Below are positions 49,071 through 57,820 of a stretch of 59,236 bases of DNA, piece by piece. How positions within the stretch are numbered: position 1 is the stretch's first letter; every line of letters begins with the position of its first letter. A program made the translations under genes and the position numbers. The stretch is from Candidatus Bipolaricaulota bacterium (GTDB lineage Bacteria > Bipolaricaulota > Bipolaricaulia > UBA7950 > UBA9294), in assembly GCA_030606565.1 (NCBI GenBank), contig JAUWGE010000006.1:1-59236 (forward strand). The letters are read 5' to 3'. The notes under the pieces are model-generated. The model ran no database searches. It was not told where the DNA came from and worked only from the letters and a program-made list of their open reading frames with translations.

Positions 49071-49453
49071 GAGATAACTCATTGGAAAAGGCGAAGGAGC
49101 TTCAGGCAAGGACGAAGACCTTCGCGCTAAGGATCATACGGATGTTCAGGAGATTGCCTAAGACAGAAGAGGCAAAAATCATGGGCAGGCAGGTGCTTCG
49201 ATCGGGCACATCCGTTGCCGCCAACTACCGCGCCGTGTGCCGTGCAAGATCCAAAGCGGAGTTTGCAGCGAAACTCGGCGTAGTTGCCGAAGAGGCCGAC
49301 GAGACGGTTTTCTGGTTGGAGCTTCTTGTGGAGTCGGGAATTGTCCCCGAAGAAAGGGCGCGTGGCTTGATAGACGAAGCCAAGGAACTCCTGGCGATCT
49401 TTGCCGCATCAAGACACACAGCACGCAGAGGGATTAAGAGATCAGGGAATTGA
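49067..49453 (+). CDS. Four-helix-bundle protein (S23/IVP-like)
   Basis: About 128 residues of the four helix bundle family first seen as 23S rRNA intervening-sequence proteins: ALRIIRMFRRLPKTEEAKIM, QVLRSGTSVAANYRAVCRAR, KLGVVAEEADETVFWLELLV, and AKELLAIFAASRHT. Members also act as accessory proteins in diversity-generating retroelements, but no reverse transcriptase is here. GGGATGGGAG gives ATG 49067; a GTG at 49055 lies inside the repeats. It stands between two blocks of short repeats, as such genes often do. Confidence 0.9.
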   Translation: MGDNSLEKAKELQARTKTFALRIIRMFRRLPKTEEAKIMGRQVLRSGTSVAANYRAVCRARSKAEFAAKLGVVAEEADETVFWLELLVESGIVPEERARGLIDEAKELLAIFAASRHTARRGIKRSGN

Positions 49454-49715
49454 GGGATCGGAGGATCGGAAAATTGAATGATTAAGTGATCGGGTGATTG
49501 AGTGATTGGAAGATCGGGGAATTGAGTGAATAAGAGAAGGGGGGTACTTCACTTGAAAAGGCGAGAGGAGGTATAGACGTGGATAATCGTTCAATGACTC
49601 AATCTCACAATGGTTCAATGATCCAATGGTTCAATCACTCAATGGTTCAGTCTCTCAATGTCTCAATGGTTCAATGACTAAGTCACTCAATGATTCAATC
49701 ACTCAATGCCGTGTC
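49440..49715. repeat. Degenerate short repeats in both orientations, right of the four-helix-bundle gene
   Basis: 49452-49535 carries GATTGAGTGATTG-type units in the same sense as the left block. 49590-49710 carries the reverse complement, such as TCAATGACTCAATC, TCAATCACTCAATG and TCAATGGTTCAATG, about a dozen times. These form the 5' end of ispF. The opposite orientation means the region could fold into long hairpins. Confidence 0.85.
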
Positions 49716-50180
49716 GGCATAGGGATCGACTTTCACCGCCTGGAGGAGGGACGAGCTCTCGTCCTTGGTGGGGTGAAAATTCAGTATCACATGGGCCTTC
49801 TCGGTCATTCGGATGCCGACGTCCTCACCCACGCCTTGTGCGACGCCCTTCTTGGGGCAGCCGGACTGGGCGATATTGGAGTACACTTCCCCGACTCCGA
49901 CCCGCGCTACCGCGAGATCTCAAGCTTAGAACTTCTAAAAAGGGTGGTCGGGCTTGTGGCAAACGCCGGTTACTACCCCGTTAACGCCGATTGCGTAATC
50001 ATCGCCCAGGAGCCGAAACTCGCCCCCTACTTTCCTGCGATGAAAGAGGCGCTTTCTCCCATTATCGAGCTTCCACCTGATTACATCGGACTCAAGGCGA
50101 CCACCAGTGAGAAAATGGGCCCTCTTGGGAGAGGTGAAGGGATTAGCGCCTTGAGTGTCTGCCTCATTGAAAGAGCTTGA
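49674..50180 (+). CDS. ispF: 2-C-methyl-D-erythritol 2,4-cyclodiphosphate synthase
   Basis: MEP-pathway enzyme that cyclises CDP-ME-2-phosphate. The core starts RVGIGIDFHRLEEGR with the metal Asp and His, then LLGHSDADVLTHALCDALLG, DIGVHFPDSDP, and the C-terminal TTSEKMGPLGRGEGISA. The only in-frame ATGs lie in the short repeats; from 49674 the protein carries a repeat-coded tail MTKSLNDSITQC before the conserved start. Overlaps rseP convergently by 17 bp. Confidence 0.92.
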   Translation: MTKSLNDSITQCRVGIGIDFHRLEEGRALVLGGVKIQYHMGLLGHSDADVLTHALCDALLGAAGLGDIGVHFPDSDPRYREISSLELLKRVVGLVANAGYYPVNADCVIIAQEPKLAPYFPAMKEALSPIIELPPDYIGLKATTSEKMGPLGRGEGISALSVCLIERA

Positions 50181-51462
50181 CGATGTCCTTGTAGGTCACA
50201 AGTAGCATCAACGCGATTATGATGAGGGCGCCGATGGCGTGGATCATTCCCTCTGTTTGCGGTGAAATTCGTCTTCTGAAAACGAGTTCGTACAATCCAA
50301 AGGCAGCCCGACTCCCGTCAAGCGCTGGAAATGGGATCAAGTTTAGAAACCCTAAGCTCAGGCTGAGGTAGGAGAACAACCACAAGAAGATGTTTGGTCC
50401 CTGCTTTATCCCCTCTCCTAGCAGGCGAGCGATCCCTACAGGTCCGGCGATCGTCTCACTGGCAGTGACTTGGCCGGTGAGAATGGCATGCACCCACTCC
50501 ACTATCATGCGAACGTAATCGGAGAATTGCCCCGCTCCTAGCACGAACCCCGCACAGAATCCCGGCCGGCGATATGTGATCCCTAGATTGGCAAAGGCGA
50601 TCCCGGCAAGGCTCTGGTTCAAATCGAATCCTGTCGTTGAAAGGGAAATCTCCAGTTGTTCGCCCTCACGCAGAACGGTAAAAGTGATCGAGTCTGTCGG
50701 GAGCAGTTCATCTATACGCCCAACGATTGCCACCGCAGTGTGGGTGGCTTCACCGTCCACCGCCACAATCCGGTCGTTCTCTTTAAGTCCGGCAAGAGAA
50801 AGAGGGGAGGAGGGATCAAGTAGCGCAAGTTTGTTTGTGCGGATGACGGGCCAGAAGTAAGCGCCAATAACGTAACGCTCTTCAATGGGATCAAATTGTG
50901 GTCTAACTGTGAAACTCTTCAATTCGCCGTTTCGCTCAATAAGAATATCAATTGGCTCTCCACCCGATTGTTGGATAAGCTGGCTTAGAGTTTCGGAGTT
51001 ATAGATGGCGTGGCCTTCGATTGCGAGCACGCGATCCTCAGACTTAAGCACCGCAGAGGCAGGCATTCCCGGAATAACATCCTCCACCTGTATGATTGGG
51101 GTGCCAAACGCCCAAAGCGCCAGAATGGCAATAAGAAGGGTGGTAAGGAGATTAGCCGCCGGCCCAGATAGACTGATCAGTATACGGGTAAACGGCGGCT
51201 TGCTGTACAGGAGCCGATCGGCCTGAATTTCAGAGGAGGCCACCTCGCGGTCCTCCCCGGCCATGCGCACATACCCTCCAAACGGAATGGCGCGAATCGA
51301 GTAGCGAGTTTCCCCCTTCCTAAACGAAAGGAGTTTGGGGCCAAAGCCAATGGCGAACTCCTCCACATACACTCCGGCGAGCTTCGCCGCCAGGAAGTGC
51401 CCCCCCTCGTGCACTCCGACAAGGACTAGGATCGTTCCAATAAAGACCAGCAGACTGATCAC
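50164..51462 (-). CDS. rseP: Site-2 protease RseP/RasP family
   Basis: Intramembrane zinc metalloprotease. 432 residues: HEGGH at 18-22 in the first helix, two PDZ domains (about 110-290), the MRE-loop-like sequence, and LNLIPFPALDGSRAAF near 365-380 with the third ligand. Four helices. It cleaves regulatory membrane proteins or signal peptide remnants. GTG start overlapping the end of tilS (GTGA). Confidence 0.94.
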   Translation of the reverse strand: MISLLVFIGTILVLVGVHEGGHFLAAKLAGVYVEEFAIGFGPKLLSFRKGETRYSIRAIPFGGYVRMAGEDREVASSEIQADRLLYSKPPFTRILISLSGPAANLLTTLLIAILALWAFGTPIIQVEDVIPGMPASAVLKSEDRVLAIEGHAIYNSETLSQLIQQSGGEPIDILIERNGELKSFTVRPQFDPIEERYVIGAYFWPVIRTNKLALLDPSSPLSLAGLKENDRIVAVDGEATHTAVAIVGRIDELLPTDSITFTVLREGEQLEISLSTTGFDLNQSLAGIAFANLGITYRRPGFCAGFVLGAGQFSDYVRMIVEWVHAILTGQVTASETIAGPVGIARLLGEGIKQGPNIFLWLFSYLSLSLGFLNLIPFPALDGSRAAFGLYELVFRRRISPQTEGMIHAIGALIIIALMLLVTYKDIVKLFQ

Positions 51463-52847
51463 GTGCCCTCCTCCATACCCATGACAAGGACTCTCCTTGT
51501 CTGTGCGGTGACGCGCACCGCATCCGAAAGCCGTACCCCCACCACCCAGATGATCTTTTCCTGGTCACAGAGCAGAGGTAGTGCATCCCTCTTAAAGAAG
51601 GGAATGTGCTCATCGCTCAGCAAGTCCTTCAGCTTTTTTTCGTGATTCATCCCCAGGGGACGGAATCGATCCCCAGGGCGTCGACTGCGCAGATGAAGCG
51701 GAAAGTGTACCCGGTCAGCATCGGCCACCTCCACCGTCCTTCCATGTTTCATCAGGGGTTCAAGTGAGCTATCCCTCTCTTTTATCGACAGTTCGATGGC
51801 GATCCCGAGGGAGGAAAATTCTGTTTTACCCAGCTTGACCGGGAACTCATAGGGGCAGGGCTGCGCCTTTATTTGTGTGCTTAAGAGAAGCTCGTCATTC
51901 TGGACCCGTACGGCAAGTCCGGGAAGATCTAACTCTCCATGAGATTGGGATGAGCAGATAAGACGGCGAAGGGCATCGATATGGACCTTTTCGATCCCTT
52001 GCAAGTCACCGCGGGTGTAAGCGATTCCCCGTCGCAGAAGAAGACCCATAAGCCCACTGGGGAACTCGGCGAGCTGATACCGGTGGAACACGACTTTTCC
52101 TTTATCATCAAAAGCGCAGACTTCCTTCCACGGTCGATCAAGGAGGGTTTCAAGTGCCGCCTGTTCTTCGAGGAGAAGATCGGATGTTCGGTGAAGCGCA
52201 TCGAGAAAGCGCGGGTTCATCTGTTCAAGGAGCGGGATGACTTGATGTCGGATTCGATTGCGGGAGAAGGTGAGATCCTGATTGGTGCGATCCTCGCGCC
52301 ACGCCAGGCCGCGGGAGCGAGCAAAGGAGAGGACCTCCTCGCGCGAGGTGTCGATCAGTGGCCGGATGTAGGGAAGGCTCACCGGCCGGATCCCAACCAA
52401 GCCGGTCGGCCCGGCCCCACGGATCAGGTTAAATAGCAGAGTTTCAACCCGGTCATTTAGGGTATGACCGAGGGCGATCCGAGTAGCGCCGACTTGTTGC
52501 AATGTCTCCTCAAGAAAGTGCCGCCGCACTCGGTGTCCTGCTTCCTCCAGGCTGAGTCGCTCCTCTTCGCTCACCCTGGCTACGTCGATCTCCTCGCGGA
52601 TCACCGGAACCCCTTTGGCTTTCCCTAACGAGGCAACGAAGCGGGCGTCCTCCTTGGCCTCCTTCCCTCGTAGCCCGTGATCAAGGTGAGCGATCACGAG
52701 CTCAAGCGAGAATTCCGGCGCAAGAAGGCACAAGACCTCCAGGAGTACGACCGAGTCTACCCCACCGGAGACAGCGACAAGGACTTTTTCTTCACCCTTT
52801 AGCATCCCATAACGCGCGATCGTTTCCTTTGCCTTTTCGGGTAGCAT
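51459..52847 (-). CDS. tilS: tRNA(Ile)-lysidine synthase
   Basis: Makes lysidine at C34 of tRNA-Ile2 for AUA decoding. 462 residues: PP-loop AVSGGVDSVVLL (25-36), AHLDHGLRGKEAKEDA near 64-79, TLNDRVETLLFNLIRGAG near 133-150, and the C-terminal domains ending GVRLSDAVRVT. Complete. It opens the divergent pair with the gene at 52858; the spacer is only 10 bp. Confidence 0.95.
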   Translation of the reverse strand: MLPEKAKETIARYGMLKGEEKVLVAVSGGVDSVVLLEVLCLLAPEFSLELVIAHLDHGLRGKEAKEDARFVASLGKAKGVPVIREEIDVARVSEEERLSLEEAGHRVRRHFLEETLQQVGATRIALGHTLNDRVETLLFNLIRGAGPTGLVGIRPVSLPYIRPLIDTSREEVLSFARSRGLAWREDRTNQDLTFSRNRIRHQVIPLLEQMNPRFLDALHRTSDLLLEEQAALETLLDRPWKEVCAFDDKGKVVFHRYQLAEFPSGLMGLLLRRGIAYTRGDLQGIEKVHIDALRRLICSSQSHGELDLPGLAVRVQNDELLLSTQIKAQPCPYEFPVKLGKTEFSSLGIAIELSIKERDSSLEPLMKHGRTVEVADADRVHFPLHLRSRRPGDRFRPLGMNHEKKLKDLLSDEHIPFFKRDALPLLCDQEKIIWVVGVRLSDAVRVTAQTRRVLVMGMEEGT

Positions 52848-52857
52848 AAAAAGTATT

Positions 52858-53478
52858 GTGGCGAGGGCTTATCGAGAAATCAACGCTTGGCAGCTTTCGC
52901 TTCATCGGCTATGGTGTCGTGTGAAGACTTCGATGGTTCTTATCCTGGTTTTTGGTCTTTCTATCGTGGCCAGTGCATATCCCCACAGCATTTTTCTTGA
53001 TCTGCCAGCCGCCGTCACCTTGGGAGGTTCCGGCCGTACCTCTCTTCAGGTCGAACTTGCGGGGTGGGAACCGACGCTTCGAATCGGCCGTGCGGTCGGG
53101 AGTCGGGTCGACGTTCTGGCGACGATCACGCCGCAGGATCTCTTCTCTTTAGGTGTTCACGTCCTCCTGATAGAGGATCTTGGCCCGTTAAACGTCACTC
53201 TTGGGCTAGAACGTGAAGAAGTTAGCTTTGCGGCTGGGCTCTTCCTTGGCCCGGTGTGGATCGACTGGGGGCGAGCCATAGGCAGGGAAGATAGGCGTTG
53301 GGGGATGGTGATCGTCTCCCCAAAGCAGAGCTTCAGCCTTATTCTCGGACTGGAGCACAGTGGTGCATCGATCTCATGTATTGGGGGGATTCGCCTGTTT
53401 TTGACAAGTGGTTTCTGGGACGCCTCCATCCTCTTTCGGGAGGGACGGCTGATCGCCTCATTGGGAGGCACCTTTTGA
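52858..53478 (+). CDS. Putative exported or outer-membrane beta-rich protein
   Basis: 206 residues from a GTG at 52858. An alternative start at GTG 52921 gives a cleaner signal peptide (VKTSMVLILVFGLSIVASA). The mature part is made of short alternating strands (TLGGSGRTSLQVELAGWE, GRAVGSRVDVLATITP, DLGPLNVTLGLEREEVSFAA, SFSLILGLEHSGASI), like a small outer-membrane barrel. No family recognised. The next gene starts inside its stop codon. Confidence 0.7.
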   Translation: MARAYREINAWQLSLHRLWCRVKTSMVLILVFGLSIVASAYPHSIFLDLPAAVTLGGSGRTSLQVELAGWEPTLRIGRAVGSRVDVLATITPQDLFSLGVHVLLIEDLGPLNVTLGLEREEVSFAAGLFLGPVWIDWGRAIGREDRRWGMVIVSPKQSFSLILGLEHSGASISCIGGIRLFLTSGFWDASILFREGRLIASLGGTF

Positions 53479-54362
53479 GAGGCTCGCTGATTCTAGGTGT
53501 GTTGGTGCTCCTTCTGTGGGGGGTGTATGCATCTTCCTCACCGCTGACGATTCTTTATACAAATGACATTCACTCTCGTCTTGACCGGCTGGAGAGCCTT
53601 GCCGAGCTGATCGAAGAAGCCAGGCTCACGGAGGGCCCGGTACTGCTGTTTGACGTGGGTGACACCTGGCAGGACTTTCGCGTGCCCATCTATGCGGTGT
53701 GGGGCGCCGATGAGGTCGTTTCGTGGATGAACCGGGTTTCCTACGATGCGATGGGTCTGGGCAACCACGACCTTTACTGGGGAGCTGAGCGGCTGGCAGA
53801 GCTCTGCGCTGGGGCAAGCTTTCCAATCCTTTGTGCCAATCTTCGCCCTCGATCAGGGATCGCTCCGCCGTTTATCCCTTACACGTTCATCTCAATCAGT
53901 GGCGTAGAGGTGCTGGTAATTGGGCTGGTCACGTCTGAGTACCTGCCTTACCCCGACTTTCCCTGGCTGCGCTATGTAGCGCCAGAAAGGGCGCTTGAAG
54001 ATGTGTTGGAAGAGTCAGAAAAAACGGCCGATCTCGTCATCGTCCTCGGGCATCTGCCCGTGGTGGAAGCATGTCGAATCGCGCAGGTTGTTCCTGGAGT
54101 TGACATCTTTCTTACCGGACACTCCCACGAGACGACAGAAGAGCCGGTCATCGTTGGTCAAACACTGATCCTGCAGGCGGGCGCCTTCGGGCGATACCTG
54201 GGGAGGCTTCAGCTTGAGCTTGACCCGGGGACAGGAGCGATCCGCCAAGCGACAAACGATCTTCTCTCAACAGAAAAAACCCCAGCTGCGCTCGGCCGGG
54301 TTTATCTGAAGCTCTTTGAGGTCCTCGGATTGATCGCCCTTTTGCTCCTGCTTTTGCGCTAG
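53475..54362 (+). CDS. 5'-nucleotidase-like metallophosphoesterase, tail-anchored
   Basis: 295 residues starting at TTG 53475, which overlaps the TGA of the previous gene and is preceded by GGGAGG at good spacing. Signal anchor SLILGVLVLLLWGVYA, then the calcineurin-like core: ILYTNDIHSRLDRL, FDVGDTWQDF, GLGNHDLYWG, LVIVLGHLPV, GVDIFLTGHSHETTE. A C-terminal hydrophobic run (FEVLGLIALLLLLLR) anchors it. It probably dephosphorylates nucleotides outside the membrane. The usual C-terminal nucleotidase domain is absent. Confidence 0.85.
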   Translation: MRGSLILGVLVLLLWGVYASSSPLTILYTNDIHSRLDRLESLAELIEEARLTEGPVLLFDVGDTWQDFRVPIYAVWGADEVVSWMNRVSYDAMGLGNHDLYWGAERLAELCAGASFPILCANLRPRSGIAPPFIPYTFISISGVEVLVIGLVTSEYLPYPDFPWLRYVAPERALEDVLEESEKTADLVIVLGHLPVVEACRIAQVVPGVDIFLTGHSHETTEEPVIVGQTLILQAGAFGRYLGRLQLELDPGTGAIRQATNDLLSTEKTPAALGRVYLKLFEVLGLIALLLLLLR

Positions 54363-54742
54363 ATCTGATATTGGTAGGAGAGTGCGATACCGTCCTTACT
54401 CAACCCGATCGAAAACCCGGTTTCCTTGGCCACAGTGTAGGCATCATACCCGCTGTAGAGCGACCAGGCGAGGTGAGCCAGGCCTACGGCAGAGTATCCG
54501 TACCACCCGTAGGGCAATAGCGCCGTAACGTACCACCCGCCGACAATGATGACGATGTCAACCCCGAAGTGGACGATAGCCTTGTCCAGCTCGTCGTTTA
54601 ACAGTTGTCCCAAACCAGGGATGAGAAACGAGGCAATACCAGGGATCCATGCCTCAGCATTTTTCTCCTGTGCGTTCACGCTTATCGTCATGACGACGAG
54701 TAAGCTCGCGACGATAAGTGAAGCTACGATTGTCTTCTTCAT
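54359..54742 (-). CDS. Small membrane protein, DUF5683/TM2-like
   Basis: 127 residues: signal peptide (MKKTIVASLIVASLLVVMT), then SFLIPGLGQLLNDELDKAIV with the P-GLGQ turn common to TM2 and DUF5683 proteins, and two further hydrophobic segments. Function unknown. AAAGGAGGTGACACC precedes ATG 54742; this is the start used. Its 3' end overlaps the convergent gene by 4 bp. Confidence 0.75.
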   Translation of the reverse strand: MKKTIVASLIVASLLVVMTISVNAQEKNAEAWIPGIASFLIPGLGQLLNDELDKAIVHFGVDIVIIVGGWYVTALLPYGWYGYSAVGLAHLAWSLYSGYDAYTVAKETGFSIGLSKDGIALSYQYQI

Positions 54743-54773
54743 GATGGTGTCACCTCCTTTCTTCAACTACGTC

Positions 54774-55670
54774 CTATAAGATCAATAGGAAGCCAAGTGA
54801 GAACCAAGGGAAAAGGAAAAGGTCGATCGCCGCCCCGGCGTCGAAATAGAAGACCTGACTCAGGCGGAACAACCATCCGATGCCGATCTCCGGGATGAAG
54901 AAAGTATTCGTTCCCAGGTGGAGGTAGAAGCTGGAGCGTGGAGTCTTCGCCGCGGCGGTGGCCGCGAGCAACTCATCAAGCGTAATTCCCGGAGTCTCTC
55001 TTGCAATCTCGAGCGCCGCTTTCTCGATCTGCTTGGCAGTCGGAGTAAGATAGCTCCGCCACACGATCCCCAAATTGAGCGCATTTGCCCCCAAGGATGA
55101 TGTGGGATAGCCAAATCCATTGAGCGTCGAGACACCGAGTTGGTATCCGGTGTCCAGGCCGATCGTGAATCCCCAGCGACTCTCCTTATACGCTTCCTTG
55201 ACCTGTGCCGCCAGGGTTTCCGCCGCCATCGTAGGGGCAGTTGTTTGCGGAGGTGTTACGGTTGTTGTAGGCGCTGGTGCAGTCGGTGTCGGGGCAGGTG
55301 CCACCTGATCAAATCGAATCTCCTGAATGCTCGTCAGCTTGACCGACTGGACATCCCCACCAGCGGTTCGCAGGCCGATCACCTCGGGGATCCCGCCGAC
55401 GGTTCCCACAAGGATGTTGCCATCAAAGGTCTCTACCGTGACCTCTCCCCCCTCCTCAAGAGGGAAGCGGATCGCCTTGAGGTTTGACCGCTGCACGGTA
55501 AAGATATCTCCAGTCGAAGAGGTGATACTGATCACCCCTGGAATCCCAAACTCTATCTGTCCTTGTAACACCGATCCGCTGGTTGTAATTACCGTCTCCG
55601 CTACTCCTGCACTCGCTACTATTACAACCAACGCCAGGATAATAACTCCAACCCACCAAGTACGTTGCAT
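54774..55670 (-). CDS. Exported beta-barrel-like envelope protein
   Basis: 298 residues: signal peptide (WWVGVIILALVVIVASAGVA), a beta-rich domain of repeated short strands (about 27-115, for example VLQGQIEFGIPGVISI, ILVGTVGGIPEVIGLR), a Pro/Thr-rich linker (about 118-145: APTPTAPAPTTTVTPPQTT), and a C-terminal part with YLHLGTNTFFIPEIGIGWL and an aromatic last strand that suggests outer-membrane insertion. No family name. The linker and barrel suggest an envelope-spanning role. AGGAGG precedes the ATG. Confidence 0.75.
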   Translation of the reverse strand: MQRTWWVGVIILALVVIVASAGVAETVITTSGSVLQGQIEFGIPGVISITSSTGDIFTVQRSNLKAIRFPLEEGGEVTVETFDGNILVGTVGGIPEVIGLRTAGGDVQSVKLTSIQEIRFDQVAPAPTPTAPAPTTTVTPPQTTAPTMAAETLAAQVKEAYKESRWGFTIGLDTGYQLGVSTLNGFGYPTSSLGANALNLGIVWRSYLTPTAKQIEKAALEIARETPGITLDELLAATAAAKTPRSSFYLHLGTNTFFIPEIGIGWLFRLSQVFYFDAGAAIDLFLFPWFSLGFLLIL

Positions 55671-55695
55671 AGTTCAAACCTCCTTAGAATCCTTT

Positions 55696-56457
55696 CTAAT
55701 CGTCCCCCCCGATCTGGCTCAGGATCTCATCGGGGATGTCAAAGTTGGTGTAAACCTCTTGGACGTCCTCGTTGTCGTCGAGATTGTTGATCAGCTTGAG
55801 CACCTTTTCGGCGGCGTGGCCTTCCACGTGCACCGTGTTCTTGGGGAGCATCGTCGCCTCGGCGCGGCTGGGAGTGATCCCCATCGCCCGGATTCCCTCA
55901 CTCAAAGCGGGAAGATCGGTCGGTGCGCAGTAAACTTCGATCATCTCCTCCTGGTCGTCAAACTCCTGTGCCCCCAGTTCGATCAGCGACATCAGAAGCT
56001 CGTCGCGATCGACATCGGGCGGAATCTCCTCGATCATGATCACCCCGCGGCGATCAAACAGCCAGGCCACACTTCCCGCAGCGGCCATGTTTCCGCCGTG
56101 TTTGTTGAAGATGTGACGAATGGCGGCGGCGGCGCGGTTGCGGTTATCGGTCACCACTCGGATCAAGACCGCAACACCTTCTGGCGCGTACCCTTCATAG
56201 GTAACCTCCTCGTAGGAGACGCCTTCCAGTTCGCCGGTGGCGCGTTTGATCGCCCGCTCGATGTTCTCCTTGGGAAGGTTCGCTGCCCGCGCCCGCTCCA
56301 GCGCCTGTGTCAGGCCAGGGTTGTTAGCCGGATCGGGATCGCCGTTCCGTGCTTGGAGAGTGATCTCCTTGATCAACTTGGCAAACAAGCCAGATCGTTT
56401 CTTATCCTGGCGCTCTTTTCGATATTTGACATTCTGCCACTTAGAGTGTCCTGACAT
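55696..56457 (-). CDS. yebC: YebC/PmpR family protein
   Basis: 253 residues starting MSGHSKWQNVKYRKERQDKK, with GDPDPANNPGLTQALERARA, YEEVTYEGYAPEGVAVLI and NAEATMLPKN-like sequence. YebC proteins act as transcription regulators in some bacteria and as a translation factor relieving ribosome stalling at proline runs. The upstream stretch TTGCAT-N18-TATGAT fits a promoter; GGGGGAGAG is the ribosome site. Confidence 0.95.
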   Translation of the reverse strand: MSGHSKWQNVKYRKERQDKKRSGLFAKLIKEITLQARNGDPDPANNPGLTQALERARAANLPKENIERAIKRATGELEGVSYEEVTYEGYAPEGVAVLIRVVTDNRNRAAAAIRHIFNKHGGNMAAAGSVAWLFDRRGVIMIEEIPPDVDRDELLMSLIELGAQEFDDQEEMIEVYCAPTDLPALSEGIRAMGITPSRAEATMLPKNTVHVEGHAAEKVLKLINNLDDNEDVQEVYTNFDIPDEILSQIGGDD

Positions 56458-56758
56458 TCGCTCTCCCCCGCAGCCCCATAGTTACAAACCTCATCATAGC
56501 ATCACCCTGGCACCGGATGCAAGCTTCATAAAGACCCTCCGCTTTATACCCTTAAGCTTGCTTCTGGGAGGAAAGCGGAGATTCGCCACAGGCGAATTAG
56601 CCTGTTGTTCGTACTGGCTGCATGAGTTCTCTTAAGGATAAACCCCTCAACGTCGGAGAGGTGCTCTGACCAACGTCGGAGATAAACTCCGACGCTACAT
56701 CCGTTTTTGTAGCGTCGTACCTTGTATGCGACGTTCCTTGCTCCTTTAACGCATGGTC
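56458..56758. repeat. Intergenic region with nested hairpin repeats
   Basis: No gene. 56525-56609 is one copy of an inverted repeat (other copy 58021-58112). 56650-56716 contains AACGTCGGAG twice, GTCGGAG-ATAAA-CTCCGAC (56675-56693), and GACGCTACA-N8-TGTAGCGTC (56691-56716), two overlapping alternative hairpins. Such elements may be REP-like. Confidence 0.65.
56525..56609 (+). repeat. Inverted repeat, left copy
   Basis: TTCATAAAGACCCTCCGCTT to GCCTGTTGTT matches the reverse complement of 58021-58112 with about 80% identity, including GCTTGCT, GGGAGGAAA, CGGAGATTC and AGGCGAAT. The pair flanks the radical SAM gene and the CARDB fragment. Confidence 0.75.
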
Positions 56759-57745
56759 TTAACGTGCTTCGAAGGGGTGAGGATGCGAAAAGTCAGGGAG
56801 GTAGACCAGCGGGCTTTCCAGGCTCTGAATGAAGCCGCGATTAAAACCGAGCCTGTCCATCTCGCATAGGACCTCCTCATACTCCTCCTGGCGCAGGGTA
56901 CGGCTAAGCGTAGGATGGGAGGAAACGGCGGGAATGGGGTTATACTGCGCCATCAGCGAGAGGTGGACGTTCGGCGAGAGCTCCTCAGCGATGAACCGTA
57001 AACACTGGATGCTGTTCTTTACCTGGCCAGGGAGGACCAGGTGACGGATGATCAGGCCACAGCGGATCGTGTCGTTCTCGTCTAGTTCGATCTTGGCCCC
57101 TTTCTGGCGGAACATCTCGGTAAGCGCACGTGTCGCCACCTGTGGATAGTTGGGGGCATCAGAATATTCTAAGGCGAGTCGTTCGTCCATGTACTTTAAG
57201 TCGGGAAGGTACACATCGATCGCACCCCCGAGCATGGCCAGAGTTTCCACCTTATCGTAGGCGTTGGTGTTCATGACAAAGGTCGCTTTTCTGCCACGTT
57301 GCTCAAGCGAGGCGATGATCGCCATCATCTGAGGGATAAAGTGAGATGGGGAGACAAACCCCACGCTTGTGGCACCGCGATCGAGGATTCGTTCGATTTG
57401 GTCGACCACCCCCGCAAGCGTCAATCGCTGCTCGTGGATCGGACCGTTGTTTCGGCTGATCTGGTAGTTCTGACAGAAGCGGCACTGCATGTTACAGCGG
57501 GTGAAAAAGATGTTACAGATTCCGTTTTTGCCGCTTAGGATCGGCTCTTCTCCATGATGAAGGCAGATGGAACCTATACTGTAGCCCACCCCACTTTGAC
57601 AGTAGCCAAGCTCGCTTGTGCTTCTGTCGGCATGACACACGCGCGGGCAGAGAGTGCAATCGTGCAGCTTCTTAAAGAGGAGTAAAAGCTCGTGCGCGGT
57701 CAGCTTCGTCACATCGCTTAATATCTTACTACGTCGCGGTTCCAC
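56759..57745 (-). CDS. COG1313-type radical SAM protein (PflX/AmrS-like)
   Basis: 328 residues. An N-terminal cysteine cluster (CTLCPRVCHADRSTSELGYC) precedes the radical SAM core with the [4Fe-4S] motif CNMQCRFC near 107-114 and CQNYQIS after it. C-terminal motifs are LPDLKYMD, VRHLVLPG-type IIRHLVLPGQ, and SLMAQYNPIP. It is related to pyruvate formate-lyase activating enzymes, but no glycyl radical enzyme is here. The AmmeMemoRadiSam radical partner is of the same superfamily. Start GTG 57745; no clear ribosome site. Confidence 0.88.
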   Translation of the reverse strand: MEPRRSKILSDVTKLTAHELLLLFKKLHDCTLCPRVCHADRSTSELGYCQSGVGYSIGSICLHHGEEPILSGKNGICNIFFTRCNMQCRFCQNYQISRNNGPIHEQRLTLAGVVDQIERILDRGATSVGFVSPSHFIPQMMAIIASLEQRGRKATFVMNTNAYDKVETLAMLGGAIDVYLPDLKYMDERLALEYSDAPNYPQVATRALTEMFRQKGAKIELDENDTIRCGLIIRHLVLPGQVKNSIQCLRFIAEELSPNVHLSLMAQYNPIPAVSSHPTLSRTLRQEEYEEVLCEMDRLGFNRGFIQSLESPLVYLPDFSHPHPFEAR

Positions 57746-57761
57746 GCTAAACCTATAAAGT

Positions 57762-57795
57762 ACGGCGCCCCTCAGTCCACACCGAGGGGCGCCGT
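57762..57795. terminator. Strong bidirectional hairpin terminator
   Basis: ACGGCGCCCCTC and GAGGGGCGCCGT make a perfect 12-bp stem with a 10-nt loop, followed by CTTTT on the + strand and ACTTTAT on the minus strand. It sits just behind the CARDB fragment. Confidence 0.8.
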
Positions 57796-57820
57796 CTTTT
57801 GCCGTGTGATACTAACGCGC

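Noticed and set aside
49067-49453. Accessory protein of a diversity-generating retroelement
   Set aside because: Although the fold is shared with Avd, no reverse transcriptase, template or variable repeat is present in the window.
48961-49715. Possible CRISPR array
   Set aside because: The units are short (7-14 bp), variable, irregularly spaced and present in both orientations. There are no unique spacers of constant length and no cas genes.
55327-56454. A 375-codon open frame on the + strand
   Set aside because: It is antisense to yebC and to the exported protein gene, both well supported. It has no ribosome site or family match.
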